Assembly (NCBI RefSeq): GCF_001494595.1
Contig: NZ_LN929908.1
Location: forward strand, 2,455,716-2,519,715
DNA length: 64,000 nucleotides
Direction of reading: 5' to 3'
Origin: Mycobacterium sp. M26
GTDB taxonomy: Bacteria > Actinomycetota > Actinomycetes > Mycobacteriales > Mycobacteriaceae
Both the position numbers and the translations under genes were made by a program. The notes beneath the pieces are model-generated. The model made no database searches, was not told the DNA's origin, and saw only the letters and a program-made list of their open reading frames with translations. Positions 16,628-24,892 of the stretch are shown here, piece by piece (positions within the stretch are counted from its first letter, which is position 1; each line of letters opens with the position of its first letter).

Positions 16628-17485
16628 TCACAGGTCCAGGCCGACGTCGAGGACCCGCACCGAGTGCGTCAGCGCGCCGACGGCCAGGTAGTCCACCCCG
16701 GTGCCGGCGTACTCGGCGGCGGTGTCCAGGCTCAGCCCGCCGGATGACTCCAGCAGCACTCCGGGGGCACGGGCGTCGCGGCGCTGAACGGCGATCTGGG
16801 TCTGCCAGACCGGGAAGTTGTCCAGCAGGATCAGCTGCACATCCTCGGCGAGCACCTCGTCGAGCTGTTCGAGAGTGTCGACTTCGACTTCGCACGGCAG
16901 ATCCGGCGCTGCCGCCCGAACGGCGTGCAGGGCGGCCACGACCGATCCTGCGGCCGCGACATGGTTGTCCTTGATCAGGGCGGCGTCGCCGAGACCCATC
17001 CGGTGATTCACCCCGCCGCCGACGCGGACCGCGTACTTCTGCAGGGCACGCAGGCCGGGCAGCGTCTTGCGGGTGTCCCGGATCTTCGCGTTGGTGCCCT
17101 CGACGGCGTCGACCCAGGCGGCGGTGGCCGTCGCGATCCCGGACAGGTGGCAGACGAGGTTCAGCAACGTGCGCTCGGCGGTCAGTAGGCCGCGGGTGGG
17201 CCCCTGCACCCGCAGCAACGTCGAGCCGGCCTCCAGGCGGGTGCCGTCGTCGACCCGCTCGAGGACCTGGTAGCCATCGGCGCCGAGGACCTCATCGAGC
17301 ACCAGCAGCGCCACATCGATGCCGGCGGCCACCCCGGGTTCGCGAGCGACCAGGGAGGCGACGGTGGTGGCGTCCTCGGGCACGGTGGCCACCGTGGTGA
17401 CGTCGGGCCCGTAGCGCAGATCCTCGTCGAGGCCGCGGCGAATCGTGCTCAGCGCTTGCGCGCGCTCGTCGTCGGTCAGTGTCAT
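16628..17485 (-). CDS. nadC: Quinolinate phosphoribosyltransferase
   Basis: Joins quinolinate and PRPP to nicotinate mononucleotide, the last step of de novo NAD precursor synthesis. 285 residues with RDTRKTLPGLRALQKYAVRVGGG followed by NHR (PRPP and quinolinate binding), IKDNHV, VEVDTLEQL and LDNF, then LESSGGLSLDT. The ATG overlaps the nadB stop (ATGA). Confidence 0.96.
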   Translation of the reverse strand: MTLTDDERAQALSTIRRGLDEDLRYGPDVTTVATVPEDATTVASLVAREPGVAAGIDVALLVLDEVLGADGYQVLERVDDGTRLEAGSTLLRVQGPTRGLLTAERTLLNLVCHLSGIATATAAWVDAVEGTNAKIRDTRKTLPGLRALQKYAVRVGGGVNHRMGLGDAALIKDNHVAAAGSVVAALHAVRAAAPDLPCEVEVDTLEQLDEVLAEDVQLILLDNFPVWQTQIAVQRRDARAPGVLLESSGGLSLDTAAEYAGTGVDYLAVGALTHSVRVLDVGLDL

Positions 17486-19047
17486 GACAGGCAGGCGGTG
17501 GCCGGTTCGGCATGCAGGCTACGGCTGAACGCCTGCGCCGGATCGGTGTCCGGGTAGTCACTGCGGTGGTGGCAGCCGCGGGATTCGGTGCGGGCCAGCG
17601 CAGCTGCCGTGACGACGCGGGCGGTGGCCGTCAACGCGACGTCTTCGAAGTCGGCGCGGCTGGTCAGCCGGCGGTCCGTCGCCGTCGACAACAGTTCGGT
17701 GAGCGTCTGCAGCCCACCGCCGTCCCGAACCACCGAGGCGTAGTGCGTCATCGCCGACTGCAAAACCCGTCGATCCAGCGAATCACGCTGCACCGGTGTC
17801 GCTTTCGCCAGCGGCACACCGGCACTCTCGGCGTGTGCGGCCGCCAGCCTGCCGGCCCGGCCACCGACCACCAGGCCTTCCAACAGGCTGTTGGACGCCA
17901 GCCGGTTGGCGCCGTGCATGCCGGTGCGGGCCACCTCACCGGCGGCGAACAAGCCGGGAAGTTCGGTACGGCCGTACACGTCGGTGAGCACCCCGCCGCA
18001 GCTGTAGTGCGCGCCGGGAACCACCGGAATCGGTTGTGCCGTCGGGTCGATTCCCGCGGCGAGGCAGGCCGCGGTGACCGTCGGGAAGCGGCGCTCGAGG
18101 TCGTCGATCGACCGCGCGTCGAGGAAGACGCACTCGTCGCCGGTTTCGCGCAGCCTGGCTTCGATGGCCGCGGCGACCACGTCGCGCGGAGCCAGATCAC
18201 CCATCGGGTGCACCCCGGCGGTAACCGACTGTCCGCGGGCGTCGCGCAACACCGCTCCCTCGCCGCGCAGCGCTTCGGTGATCAGCGGCCTACGCCCGCC
18301 GGCGTCCCGGCTGAACAGCATGGTGGGGTGAAACTGGACGAACTCGACGTCACTGACCCCGACACCGGCCCACAGCGCCAGCGCGATGCCGTCACCGGTG
18401 GAGCCCTCGGGATTGGTGGTGGCGCTGTACAGATGGCCCGCGCCGCCGGTGGCCAGGATGACCGACGGGGCGTGCACCACACCGAGCCCGTCGGAGTTAC
18501 GCACCAGCACTCCGGTGACGGCGGCACCGTCGTGCAGGATCTCCAGTGCCACATGGTTGCGCCGGATGTCGAGGGTGGCCGCAGCGTGATTGAGGGCGCG
18601 CTGCACCTCGGCCCCGGTCGCGTCGCCACCGGCGTGGATGATGCGGCGCATGGAATGGCCGCCCTCGCGGGTCAGCGCCCACTGGCCGGGTGCGCTCTCG
18701 TCGAAACGGGCACCGTCATCCACCAGATCGGCCACCGCGCGGTAGCCGTCGGCGACGATCGAACGCACGGCGTCCGGGTCGCACAGACCCGCACCAGCCG
18801 CAAGCGTGTCGCGGACGTGAGCCTCCACGGAGTCCTCGGTATGCGGCAGGACCACCGCGATGCCGCCCTGCGCGTAGAACGTCGCCGTGTCATCGGCCTT
18901 GCTGACGATGACGGTGCGACGGCCCTTGCGGTGCGCCGCCAGCGCGGCGGCCAGGCCGGCCACGCCGGTGCCGATCACAACGACATCGGCGCGCTGCTGC
19001 CAGTCGAGGCCCGCGCTGTTGGCACCGCAGGCCGCGGGGCGTGTCAT
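17482..19047 (-). CDS. nadB: L-aspartate oxidase
   Basis: FAD enzyme oxidising L-aspartate to iminoaspartate for NadA. 521 residues. N-terminal dinucleotide fold VVIGTGVAGLAAALAAHRKG; active-site region TREGGHSMRRIIHAGGDATG; substrate loop VQFHPTM; ARTGMHGANRLASNSLLEGLV near the C-terminus, typical of the succinate dehydrogenase/aspartate oxidase group. The operon order nadA-nadB-nadC is tight with ATGA overlaps. Confidence 0.96.
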   Translation of the reverse strand: MTRPAACGANSAGLDWQQRADVVVIGTGVAGLAAALAAHRKGRRTVIVSKADDTATFYAQGGIAVVLPHTEDSVEAHVRDTLAAGAGLCDPDAVRSIVADGYRAVADLVDDGARFDESAPGQWALTREGGHSMRRIIHAGGDATGAEVQRALNHAAATLDIRRNHVALEILHDGAAVTGVLVRNSDGLGVVHAPSVILATGGAGHLYSATTNPEGSTGDGIALALWAGVGVSDVEFVQFHPTMLFSRDAGGRRPLITEALRGEGAVLRDARGQSVTAGVHPMGDLAPRDVVAAAIEARLRETGDECVFLDARSIDDLERRFPTVTAACLAAGIDPTAQPIPVVPGAHYSCGGVLTDVYGRTELPGLFAAGEVARTGMHGANRLASNSLLEGLVVGGRAGRLAAAHAESAGVPLAKATPVQRDSLDRRVLQSAMTHYASVVRDGGGLQTLTELLSTATDRRLTSRADFEDVALTATARVVTAAALARTESRGCHHRSDYPDTDPAQAFSRSLHAEPATACLS

Positions 19048-20093
19048 TCCCCGCCGCCAGGTTGACCGATCTCGATCATCCGCTGCACGCTGGCGCGGGC
19101 CAGGCGGGCGGTCTCGGGATCGACGTCGACTTCGTCGGCGGCCTCGATCAGGCAGCGCAGCAGGGCGGCAGGCGTGATCATCTTCATGTACTTGCAGGAC
19201 GCCCGATCGTTGACCGCCTGGAAGTCGATACCCGGTGCGGCACGGCGCAACTGGTGCAGCATGCCGACCTCGGTGGCCACCAGGACCTGCTTGGCGTGCG
19301 ACTCCTTGGCCGCGTCGAGCATCCCGCCGGTGGACAGGATCTTGACCCGGTCAGCCGGGAAGGCACCCTCACCGGCCAGATACAACGCCGATGTGGCGCA
19401 ACCACATTCGGGGTGGACGAACAGCTCGGCGTCGGGGTGGCTGCGAGCCTGATCGGCCAGCTCGTCACCGTTGATGCCGGCGTGCACGTGGCATTCACCG
19501 GCCCAGATGTGCAAGTTCTCCCGGCCGGTGACCCGGCGGACGTGGGCTCCCAGGAATTGATCGGGGCAGAACAACACCTCGCGATCGGCGGGGATGGAGG
19601 CCACCACCTCAACGGCGTTCGACGACGTGCAGCAGATGTCGGTCAGCGCCTTCACCGCGGCCGTGGTGTTGACGTAGGACACCACGACAGCGTCCGGGTA
19701 CTCGGCCTTCCACGCCCGCAGTTCGTCGGCCGTGATGGAGTCGGCCAGTGAGCAGCCGGCCCGCTGATCGGGGATCAGGACGGTCTTGTCCGGGCTCAGA
19801 ATCTTGGCCGTCTCGGCCATGAAGTGCACACCGCAGAACACGATGGTGTCCTCGGGGGCGTCGGCCGCGATCCGGGACAGCGCCAGCGAGTCACCGACAT
19901 GATCGGCCACATCCTGGATGGCAGGCAGCTGGTAGTTGTGCGCCAGGATGGTCGCGCCGCGCAGTGTCGCCAGCCGGCGCACCTCGGCAGCCCACTCCTC
20001 GTCACCGATCACGCCGGTGTAGCCACCGGGGCCGTCGGTGATATGCGCGGCCAGGCCGTTGGCGGCCGCATCCGCACGATCCAGGACGGTCAT
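19044..20093 (-). CDS. nadA: Quinolinate synthase
   Basis: [4Fe-4S] enzyme condensing iminoaspartate with dihydroxyacetone phosphate to quinolinate. Cluster cysteines lie in FCGVHFMAETAK, HPECGCATS and ASCKYMK; also LAHNYQLPAIQDVADHVGDSL and PDQRAGCSLADS. The frame begins earlier (20165), but the ATG at 20093 has a perfect AGGAGG five to six bases upstream and gives the family N-terminus (MTVLDRADAAANG), about 349 residues. The NrtR palindrome 27 bp upstream overlaps its likely TATAAG -10 (20132-20127). Confidence 0.96.
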   Translation of the reverse strand: MTVLDRADAAANGLAAHITDGPGGYTGVIGDEEWAAEVRRLATLRGATILAHNYQLPAIQDVADHVGDSLALSRIAADAPEDTIVFCGVHFMAETAKILSPDKTVLIPDQRAGCSLADSITADELRAWKAEYPDAVVVSYVNTTAAVKALTDICCTSSNAVEVVASIPADREVLFCPDQFLGAHVRRVTGRENLHIWAGECHVHAGINGDELADQARSHPDAELFVHPECGCATSALYLAGEGAFPADRVKILSTGGMLDAAKESHAKQVLVATEVGMLHQLRRAAPGIDFQAVNDRASCKYMKMITPAALLRCLIEAADEVDVDPETARLARASVQRMIEIGQPGGGE

Positions 20094-20119
20094 TGCCGCC
20101 TCCTGTCTGGTGTCCGGGG

Positions 20120-20140
20120 TTTTCGACTTATAATCGAAAA
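20120..20140. promoter_or_regulatory. NrtR operator overlapping both divergent promoters
   Basis: A 21-bp palindrome: TTTTCGA (20120-20126), centre CTTATAA, TCGAAAA (20134-20140). Its centre carries TATAAT (plus strand 20129-20134), exactly 7 bp before the nrtR ATG, and TATAAG on the minus strand for nadA. Binding would close both promoters, so NrtR would repress nadABC and itself. Confidence 0.85.
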
Positions 20141-20141
20141 C

Positions 20142-20834
20142 ATGGGTCATACTAGCACTGAACATGAAGTGCTCGCCGTCGTATTCCAGGTTGGTGACGT
20201 CACCTCCCGGAAACCCGCGCTCAACGTGCTGTTATGGCAGCGGGCGCTGGATCCCGAGCGCGGCAAATGGGCCCTGCCCGGCGGCCGACTGCGCGACGAC
20301 GAAGATTTGACGACGTCAGTTCGCCGGCAGCTTGCCGAGAAGGTCGACGTGCGTGAGATCGCCCACTTGGAGCAACTCGCGGTGTTCTCCGATCCGGGCC
20401 GGGTGCCCGGCGTCCGCACCATCGCCTCCACGTTCCTCGGCCTGGTGCCCTCCCCCGCGACCCCCGAACTGCCGCCGGACACCCGGTGGCACCCGGTGAA
20501 CGCGCTGCCCCCGATGGCCTTCGACCACGGACCCATGGTGGCCTACGCCCAAGCCCGCCTGGTGGCCAAGCTGTCCTATACCAATATCGGATTCGCCCTG
20601 GCACCAAGGGAATTCGCCCTTTCCACGCTGCGTGATATCTACGGCGCGGCACTGGGCTACCAGGTTGATGCGACCAACCTGCAGCGGGTGCTGGCCCGCC
20701 GGGGCGTCATCACCCCCACCGGAACCACCGCTCACCCGGGCCGCAGCGGGGGCCGGCCGGCCGCGCTATATCGCTTCACCGACTCCCAGATCCGGGTCAC
20801 CGACGAGTTCGCCGCACTGCGTCCACCCGGGTGA
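20142..20834 (+). CDS. nrtR: NrtR, Nudix-related transcriptional repressor of NAD synthesis
   Basis: 230 residues: N-terminal Nudix-like domain, C-terminal winged helix (roughly residues 150-225; LVAKLSYTNIGFALAPREF, LRDIYGAALGYQVDATNLQRVL, RRGVITPTG). The Nudix box is degenerate: after GGRLRDDEDL the expected R-E-x-x-E-E helix reads RQLAEK, in line with a sensor that binds ADP-ribose rather than hydrolysing it. Divergent from nadA across the palindromic operator. The ATG at 20142 sits 7 bp after TATAAT with no ribosome-binding site, so the mRNA is probably leaderless and autorepressed. Counterpart of M. tuberculosis Rv1593c. Confidence 0.92.
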   Translation: MGHTSTEHEVLAVVFQVGDVTSRKPALNVLLWQRALDPERGKWALPGGRLRDDEDLTTSVRRQLAEKVDVREIAHLEQLAVFSDPGRVPGVRTIASTFLGLVPSPATPELPPDTRWHPVNALPPMAFDHGPMVAYAQARLVAKLSYTNIGFALAPREFALSTLRDIYGAALGYQVDATNLQRVLARRGVITPTGTTAHPGRSGGRPAALYRFTDSQIRVTDEFAALRPPG

Positions 20835-20853
20835 GTCGACTGGATTCTTAGAC

Positions 20854-20872
20854 CCTTCTTAAGGTAAGAAGG
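20854..20872. promoter_or_regulatory. Palindrome enclosing the lipase ribosome-binding site
   Basis: CCTTCTTA (20854-20861), AGG, TAAGAAGG (20865-20872): perfect 8-bp arms. The right arm contains AAGAAGG, the ribosome-binding site, six bases before the lipase ATG. As RNA the stem would hide it; as DNA it could be an operator. Confidence 0.6.
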
Positions 20873-20878
20873 TTTGCG

Positions 20879-22210
20879 ATGACTGTTGCTGCCGGGGCCC
20901 CGAGCCCTGAATGGATCGGCCGCGCACCGCACGAGGAGCTCGTACGGGGTGGCCGTCCGGTGCTGCCCAGCAACGACCCGTTCTACGAACCGCCGGCCGG
21001 CTTCGAGCACGCCGAGCCGGGCACGGTGCTGCGCTCCCGCGACGTCGAACTGGGCTTTCTCGGGCTGGTTCCGCAGCGGGTGAACGCCACCCAACTGCTG
21101 TACCGCTCGCACGATCTCAACGGCAACCCGCAGGCCGCCGTCACCACGGTGCTGGTGCCCGCCGGCCACAGCCCCGAGCACACCCGCCACGTGGTGTCCT
21201 ACCAGTGCGCCATCGATGCGGTGTCCTCGCGCTGCTTCCCGTCGTATGCGATGCGCAGGCGGGCCAAGGCGGTCGGTTCGCTGGCTCAGCTTGAATACCT
21301 GCTGGTGGCTGCCGCCCTGGCCGAGGGCTGGGTGGTGTCGGTACCCGATCACGAAGGTCCCGACGGCATGTGGGGCGCCCCGCACGAGCCCGGCTATCGG
21401 GTGCTCGACGGCCTGCGCGCCACCTTGAACTTCGAACGGTTCGGTTTGGCCAAGGACACCCGGGTCGGCCTGTGGGGCTACTCCGGCGGCGGGCTGGCCA
21501 GCGCCTGGGCCGCCGAGGTGCACGCCGAATACGCGCCCGAACTCAATATCGTCGGTGCCGTGCTGGGCTCCCCGGTGGGCGATCTGGGCAACACGTTCCG
21601 CAGACTCAACGGCTCCAACCTGGCGGCGCTGCCCGCGCTGGTGGTCTCGGCCCTGGCCAAGACCTTCCCCGACCTCAACCGGGTGATCGAGGAGCACGCC
21701 ACCGAGGATGGCCGCGCGCTGCTGGCCAGCCTGGAACGGATGACCACCCTGGAAGCCATCATCCGGCTGTTCCGCAAAGACATGGACGACCTGGTGCGCC
21801 CGCCGCTCGATGAGGTTCTCGAGATGCCTGAGGTGCAGGACGTTTTCGCCAGCATCAAGCTGGGCGGCACCGCGCCGAGCCTGCCGGTGCTGATCGTGCA
21901 GGCGGTGCACGACTCGGTGATCGCGGTGGAGGACATCGACGATCTGGCGCAGACCTATTACGCCGGTGGCGCGCAGGTGACCTACCACCGCGACATGTTC
22001 AGCGAGCACATGCTGCTGCACCCGATGTCGGCCCCGATGACGTTGCGCTGGCTGACCGACCGGTTCGCCGGGCGGCCGCTGGACGCTCACATCATCCGCA
22101 CGCACTGGCCGACACTGCTCAACCCGATGACCTATGCCGGGATGTGGCGCCTGGGCGGCATCGTCACCCGGGTGATGTCGGGTGGCCGCGTTCCGTTCCG
22201 CCCGCTGTAA
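20879..22210 (+). CDS. Secretory-lipase-family alpha/beta hydrolase (Rv1592c-like)
   Basis: 443-residue alpha/beta hydrolase of the fungal/actinobacterial LIP family. The nucleophile elbow is GLWGYSGGG with Ser202; the acid is likely the Asp in VQAVHDSVIAVED and the base the His in FSEHMLLHP. SYQCAIDAVSSRCFPSY and VVSVPDHEGPDGMWGA are typical of the family. No signal peptide is obvious despite the family name. The M. tuberculosis homologue at this place, Rv1592c, has been reported as a lipase. Substrate here unknown. Expression may be set by the palindrome over the ribosome-binding site. Confidence 0.88.
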   Translation: MTVAAGAPSPEWIGRAPHEELVRGGRPVLPSNDPFYEPPAGFEHAEPGTVLRSRDVELGFLGLVPQRVNATQLLYRSHDLNGNPQAAVTTVLVPAGHSPEHTRHVVSYQCAIDAVSSRCFPSYAMRRRAKAVGSLAQLEYLLVAAALAEGWVVSVPDHEGPDGMWGAPHEPGYRVLDGLRATLNFERFGLAKDTRVGLWGYSGGGLASAWAAEVHAEYAPELNIVGAVLGSPVGDLGNTFRRLNGSNLAALPALVVSALAKTFPDLNRVIEEHATEDGRALLASLERMTTLEAIIRLFRKDMDDLVRPPLDEVLEMPEVQDVFASIKLGGTAPSLPVLIVQAVHDSVIAVEDIDDLAQTYYAGGAQVTYHRDMFSEHMLLHPMSAPMTLRWLTDRFAGRPLDAHIIRTHWPTLLNPMTYAGMWRLGGIVTRVMSGGRVPFRPL

Positions 22211-22214
22211 TCCG

Positions 22215-22940
22215 TTACGGGCACAGCATTCCCACCAGTGCCGCGACGGTGTCCGGGTCACCGACCGGTGCGGGCAACCCCTCGGGGCGTCGGCCCCACA
22301 GCAGAAGCGTCCGTGCCGCGGGATGGCAGACCACCGCCGGGTAGTCCCCCCGCTCGCCGGCAAGCGTGACGCTCGTGACCGCACCGCCCGTCACCGCCAC
22401 ATCGCGTGCGCCGCAGGCGCGTAACAGGATCGTCCGGTGCGGACCGGAGCGGGCCGGAAAGACGTTGGGCCGCATACCTGTCACAGTGTTGACGGCGTGA
22501 TCCCCCAACCGCGGATCGCTGAGCAGGTCGACACCGAGATCGTCGGAGCCGACCAGATCCCAGCGGTGCAGCACGAGCTCGCTCTCGATATGTGCCACCA
22601 GGGTCGCCGCATCCAGGCGTACGCCGGTGAACCACACCTGGGCTCCGGCTTCGGCCAATCGCTCGGTGGCCGCCGCAGCCCGCAGTGCTTCGCGAAAGAA
22701 CGCCTCCCGCACCACTTCTGGGGCCAGTGCGCGATAGGGCGATTCCCGTTCTTCAAAGTCCCGGGTCGGCCGACTCGGGCCCCCTTCGAGCTCACCATCG
22801 ACCACGTCGGCGATCTCGGCCGATCCGGCCGCCAGGTGAGCAGTCAATTCGTGGACCGACCAGCCGGCACATGCGGTCGGAGCGTCAGGCTTCACCGATA
22901 ACAGCGCGTCGACGAAGGCGTTGACAACCTGAGTGTTCAT
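22215..22940 (-). CDS. Maleylpyruvate-isomerase / DinB-like family protein
   Basis: About 241 residues of the actinobacterial mycothiol-dependent maleylpyruvate isomerase N-terminal superfamily (four-helix DinB-like fold). Evidence: MNTQVVNAFVDALLSV then CAGWSVHELTAHLAAGSAEIADVV, with His in the W-x-V-x-x-L-x-x-H pattern, a second metal-type His in ESELVLHRWDLVG, and a C-terminal sterol-carrier-like small domain. Members bind a divalent metal and often use mycothiol. I chose the ATG at 22940 over an upstream start in frame at 22952. Specific reaction unknown. Convergent with the lipase gene, 4 bp apart. Confidence 0.75.
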   Translation of the reverse strand: MNTQVVNAFVDALLSVKPDAPTACAGWSVHELTAHLAAGSAEIADVVDGELEGGPSRPTRDFEERESPYRALAPEVVREAFFREALRAAAATERLAEAGAQVWFTGVRLDAATLVAHIESELVLHRWDLVGSDDLGVDLLSDPRLGDHAVNTVTGMRPNVFPARSGPHRTILLRACGARDVAVTGGAVTSVTLAGERGDYPAVVCHPAARTLLLWGRRPEGLPAPVGDPDTVAALVGMLCP

Positions 22941-22991
22941 GGCACTAACCACACCATCGGCGGAGCCGGGGTGCTGGCGGGTTTGCGACGT

Positions 22992-23597
22992 CTAGGGTTG
23001 CGCGGGAATCGGGAGCGCGGGATGCTCCTGCGCCGGCCACGCCCCGAGGTCGTCGCGCGGGGTGGCCACCGCGATCAACGCGTAGGTCAGGGCCGCGATC
23101 GCCGCCGGGAACAACAGCGTGGTGGCGATCTGCAACGGCCCGTGCGCGAAGAACACCGGCGGCGCCTCGGTGAAGTAGTAGACGCGGTTCTCCGGCGTCA
23201 CCGGGGCCGTCTCGAACGGGACGGCGCCGTAGCGCCAATGCACCAGTGCCGCACCGACTCCGGCGGCAGCAGCCGCAGCCGCCACCGATCCGGCCCACAG
23301 CGCCGTCACCAGCACCGGCCCGCGATGCGCCCGCCACTGCCACACCAGGACCGCGGCGATGATCGCCAGTGGCGTGAGCATGCCGATCAACATGGCTGCC
23401 GCCACGAACAGGTGATCGGACTCGCTACCCAGATACGTCTGGATGCGCTGACCCGACCGGGTCAACGCCACCACGCCGTGTGCCGGCGGGGCCAGCCAGG
23501 ACCACAACGCACCCACAAGCGCACCGGCCACGGCCAACCCGACCACCACGGTGACCGCAGCCTGCCGCCGGGAGAACCGCGGAGCCGAGACGCTCAT
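22992..23597 (-). CDS. DUF2567-type membrane protein (Rv1591-like)
   Basis: 201-residue membrane protein with four hydrophobic segments (about residues 17-38, 64-85, 96-118 and 165-190). The loop between segments 3 and 4 holds HWRYGAVPFETAPVTPENRVYYFTEAPPVFFAHGP. The family has no assigned role. Its ATG overlaps the bsaP stop (ATGA), so it is cotranscribed with bioB-bsaP, the same layout as M. tuberculosis bioB-Rv1590-Rv1591. A link to biotin is suggested only by position. Confidence 0.82.
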   Translation of the reverse strand: MSVSAPRFSRRQAAVTVVVGLAVAGALVGALWSWLAPPAHGVVALTRSGQRIQTYLGSESDHLFVAAAMLIGMLTPLAIIAAVLVWQWRAHRGPVLVTALWAGSVAAAAAAAGVGAALVHWRYGAVPFETAPVTPENRVYYFTEAPPVFFAHGPLQIATTLLFPAAIAALTYALIAVATPRDDLGAWPAQEHPALPIPAQP

Positions 23598-23827
23598 CGC
23601 TCCGTCTCCAGGTCCTTGGAGTCCACGTGGCCGTGCCGGGAACACTCGGCCCACCAGCCGTCCGGACGGACCTGCACCACCATCCGCCGGCCGCATTCGG
23701 CACAGAACCGCGGCGGCTCGAGGCCCAGCTGAGCGGCGGTCGGCACCGCGCTGCCCGCCTGCGCCCCGGTGTAGACGTTGTAGATCCCGGCGCCGACCGG
23801 CGCGGGCAACTGCGCGACCATCTCCAC
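23594..23827 (-). CDS. bsaP: Biotin synthase auxiliary protein
   Basis: 77-residue protein with three conserved cysteines, C42 and C45 in RFCAECGRR and C62 in AECSRHGH, a small metal- or cluster-binding unit. It matches M. tuberculosis Rv1590, reported as BsaP, which mycobacterial BioB needs to turn dethiobiotin into biotin. The GTG start overlaps the bioB stop by one base (TAGTG), so the two are translationally coupled. N-terminal ~35 residues are Ala/Gly/Pro rich. The identification rests on position, size and the Cys pattern from memory of that report. Confidence 0.85.
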   Translation of the reverse strand: MEMVAQLPAPVGAGIYNVYTGAQAGSAVPTAAQLGLEPPRFCAECGRRMVVQVRPDGWWAECSRHGHVDSKDLETER

Positions 23828-24834
23828 TACAGGCTGGCGTTCAGAGCCTTGATCGGCATCTGCAGATCATCGAGCAATTCGAGATCAGCCTCGGCGGGCC
23901 GCCCCAGCGTGGTCAGGTAGTTGCCGACGATGACAGCGTTCACACCGCCCAGGATGCCCTTCTTCGCGCCGAGGTCACCCAGGGTGATCTCCCGGCCGCC
24001 GGCGAAGCGCAGCATCGTGCGCGGCAGTGCGAGGCGGAACGCGGCCACCGCCTTGAGCGCCTCGGCGGCGGGCAGCACCTCGAGGTCACCGAACGGCGTG
24101 CCGGGACGCGGGTTCAGGAAGTTCAGCGGCACCTCGTGCGGATCGAGCTCGGCGAGGTTGGCGGCGAACTCGGCGCGCTGCTCCAGCGTCTCGCCCATTC
24201 CGAGGATGCCGCCGCAGCACACCTCCATCCCGGCGTCGCGGACCATCTGCAGCGTCTCCCAGCGCTCCTCCCAGGTGTGGGTGGTGACCACGTTGGGGAA
24301 GAACGACTTCGCCGTCTCCAGGTTGTGGTTGTAGCGGTGCACACCCATCTCGGCCAGCCGGTCCACCTGCTCCTGGTTGAGCATGCCCAGCGAGCAGGCG
24401 ACGTGGATCTCCACTTCGTTGCGGATGGCCTCGATACCGGCGGCGACCTGGGACATCAGCCGCTCGTCGGGGCCACGGACAGCAGCGACAATGCAGAACT
24501 CGGTGGCGCCGGTCTTGGCGGTCTGCTTGGCGGCTTCGACGAGGCTCGGGATGTCCAGCCAGGCGCTGCGCACCGGCGAGGAGAACAGACCCGACTGCGA
24601 GCAGAAGTGGCAATCCTCAGGGCAGCCGCCGGTTTTCAAGCTGATGATGCCCTCGACCTCGACCTCGGGACCGCACCAGCGCATCCGGACCTCATGGGCC
24701 AGGGCGAGCAGTTCTTCGAGCCGATCGTCGGGCAGCTGCAGGACTTCGAGGATCTGCTCCTGGGACAGGCCCTCACCGCGCTCGAGAACCTGTTCCCGGG
24801 CCGATGCCAATACGTCCACAGCTGCCTGCGTCAC
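23827..24834 (-). CDS. bioB: Biotin synthase
   Basis: Radical-SAM enzyme inserting sulfur into dethiobiotin. The SAM-cluster motif is GGCPEDCHFCSQS (C71, C75, C78). The further cysteines and Arg of the second cluster site are in CIVAAVRGP, ACSLGM, and the VCCGGILGMGE block. 335 residues. GTG start with AGGAGG nine bases upstream. Its TAACCT -10 (24882-24877) lies inside the BioQ palindrome shared with divergent bioQ, so it is very likely repressed by BioQ. Confidence 0.96.
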   Translation of the reverse strand: MTQAAVDVLASAREQVLERGEGLSQEQILEVLQLPDDRLEELLALAHEVRMRWCGPEVEVEGIISLKTGGCPEDCHFCSQSGLFSSPVRSAWLDIPSLVEAAKQTAKTGATEFCIVAAVRGPDERLMSQVAAGIEAIRNEVEIHVACSLGMLNQEQVDRLAEMGVHRYNHNLETAKSFFPNVVTTHTWEERWETLQMVRDAGMEVCCGGILGMGETLEQRAEFAANLAELDPHEVPLNFLNPRPGTPFGDLEVLPAAEALKAVAAFRLALPRTMLRFAGGREITLGDLGAKKGILGGVNAVIVGNYLTTLGRPAEADLELLDDLQMPIKALNASL

Positions 24835-24860
24835 CGGCGCGCTCCTCCTGCTACGTGTCG

Positions 24861-24881
24861 AACTTGAACAGCGTTCAGGTT
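24861..24881. promoter_or_regulatory. BioQ operator between bioB and bioQ
   Basis: Inverted repeat TGAAC-AGC-GTTCA at 24865-24877, extended by outer AAC (24861-24863) and GTT (24879-24881). It covers the bioB -10 (TAACCT, minus) and touches the bioQ -10 (TAGAGT, 24881-24886). Same core as the site before bioF at 27860. Confidence 0.85.
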
Positions 24882-24892
24882 AGAGTAATCGC

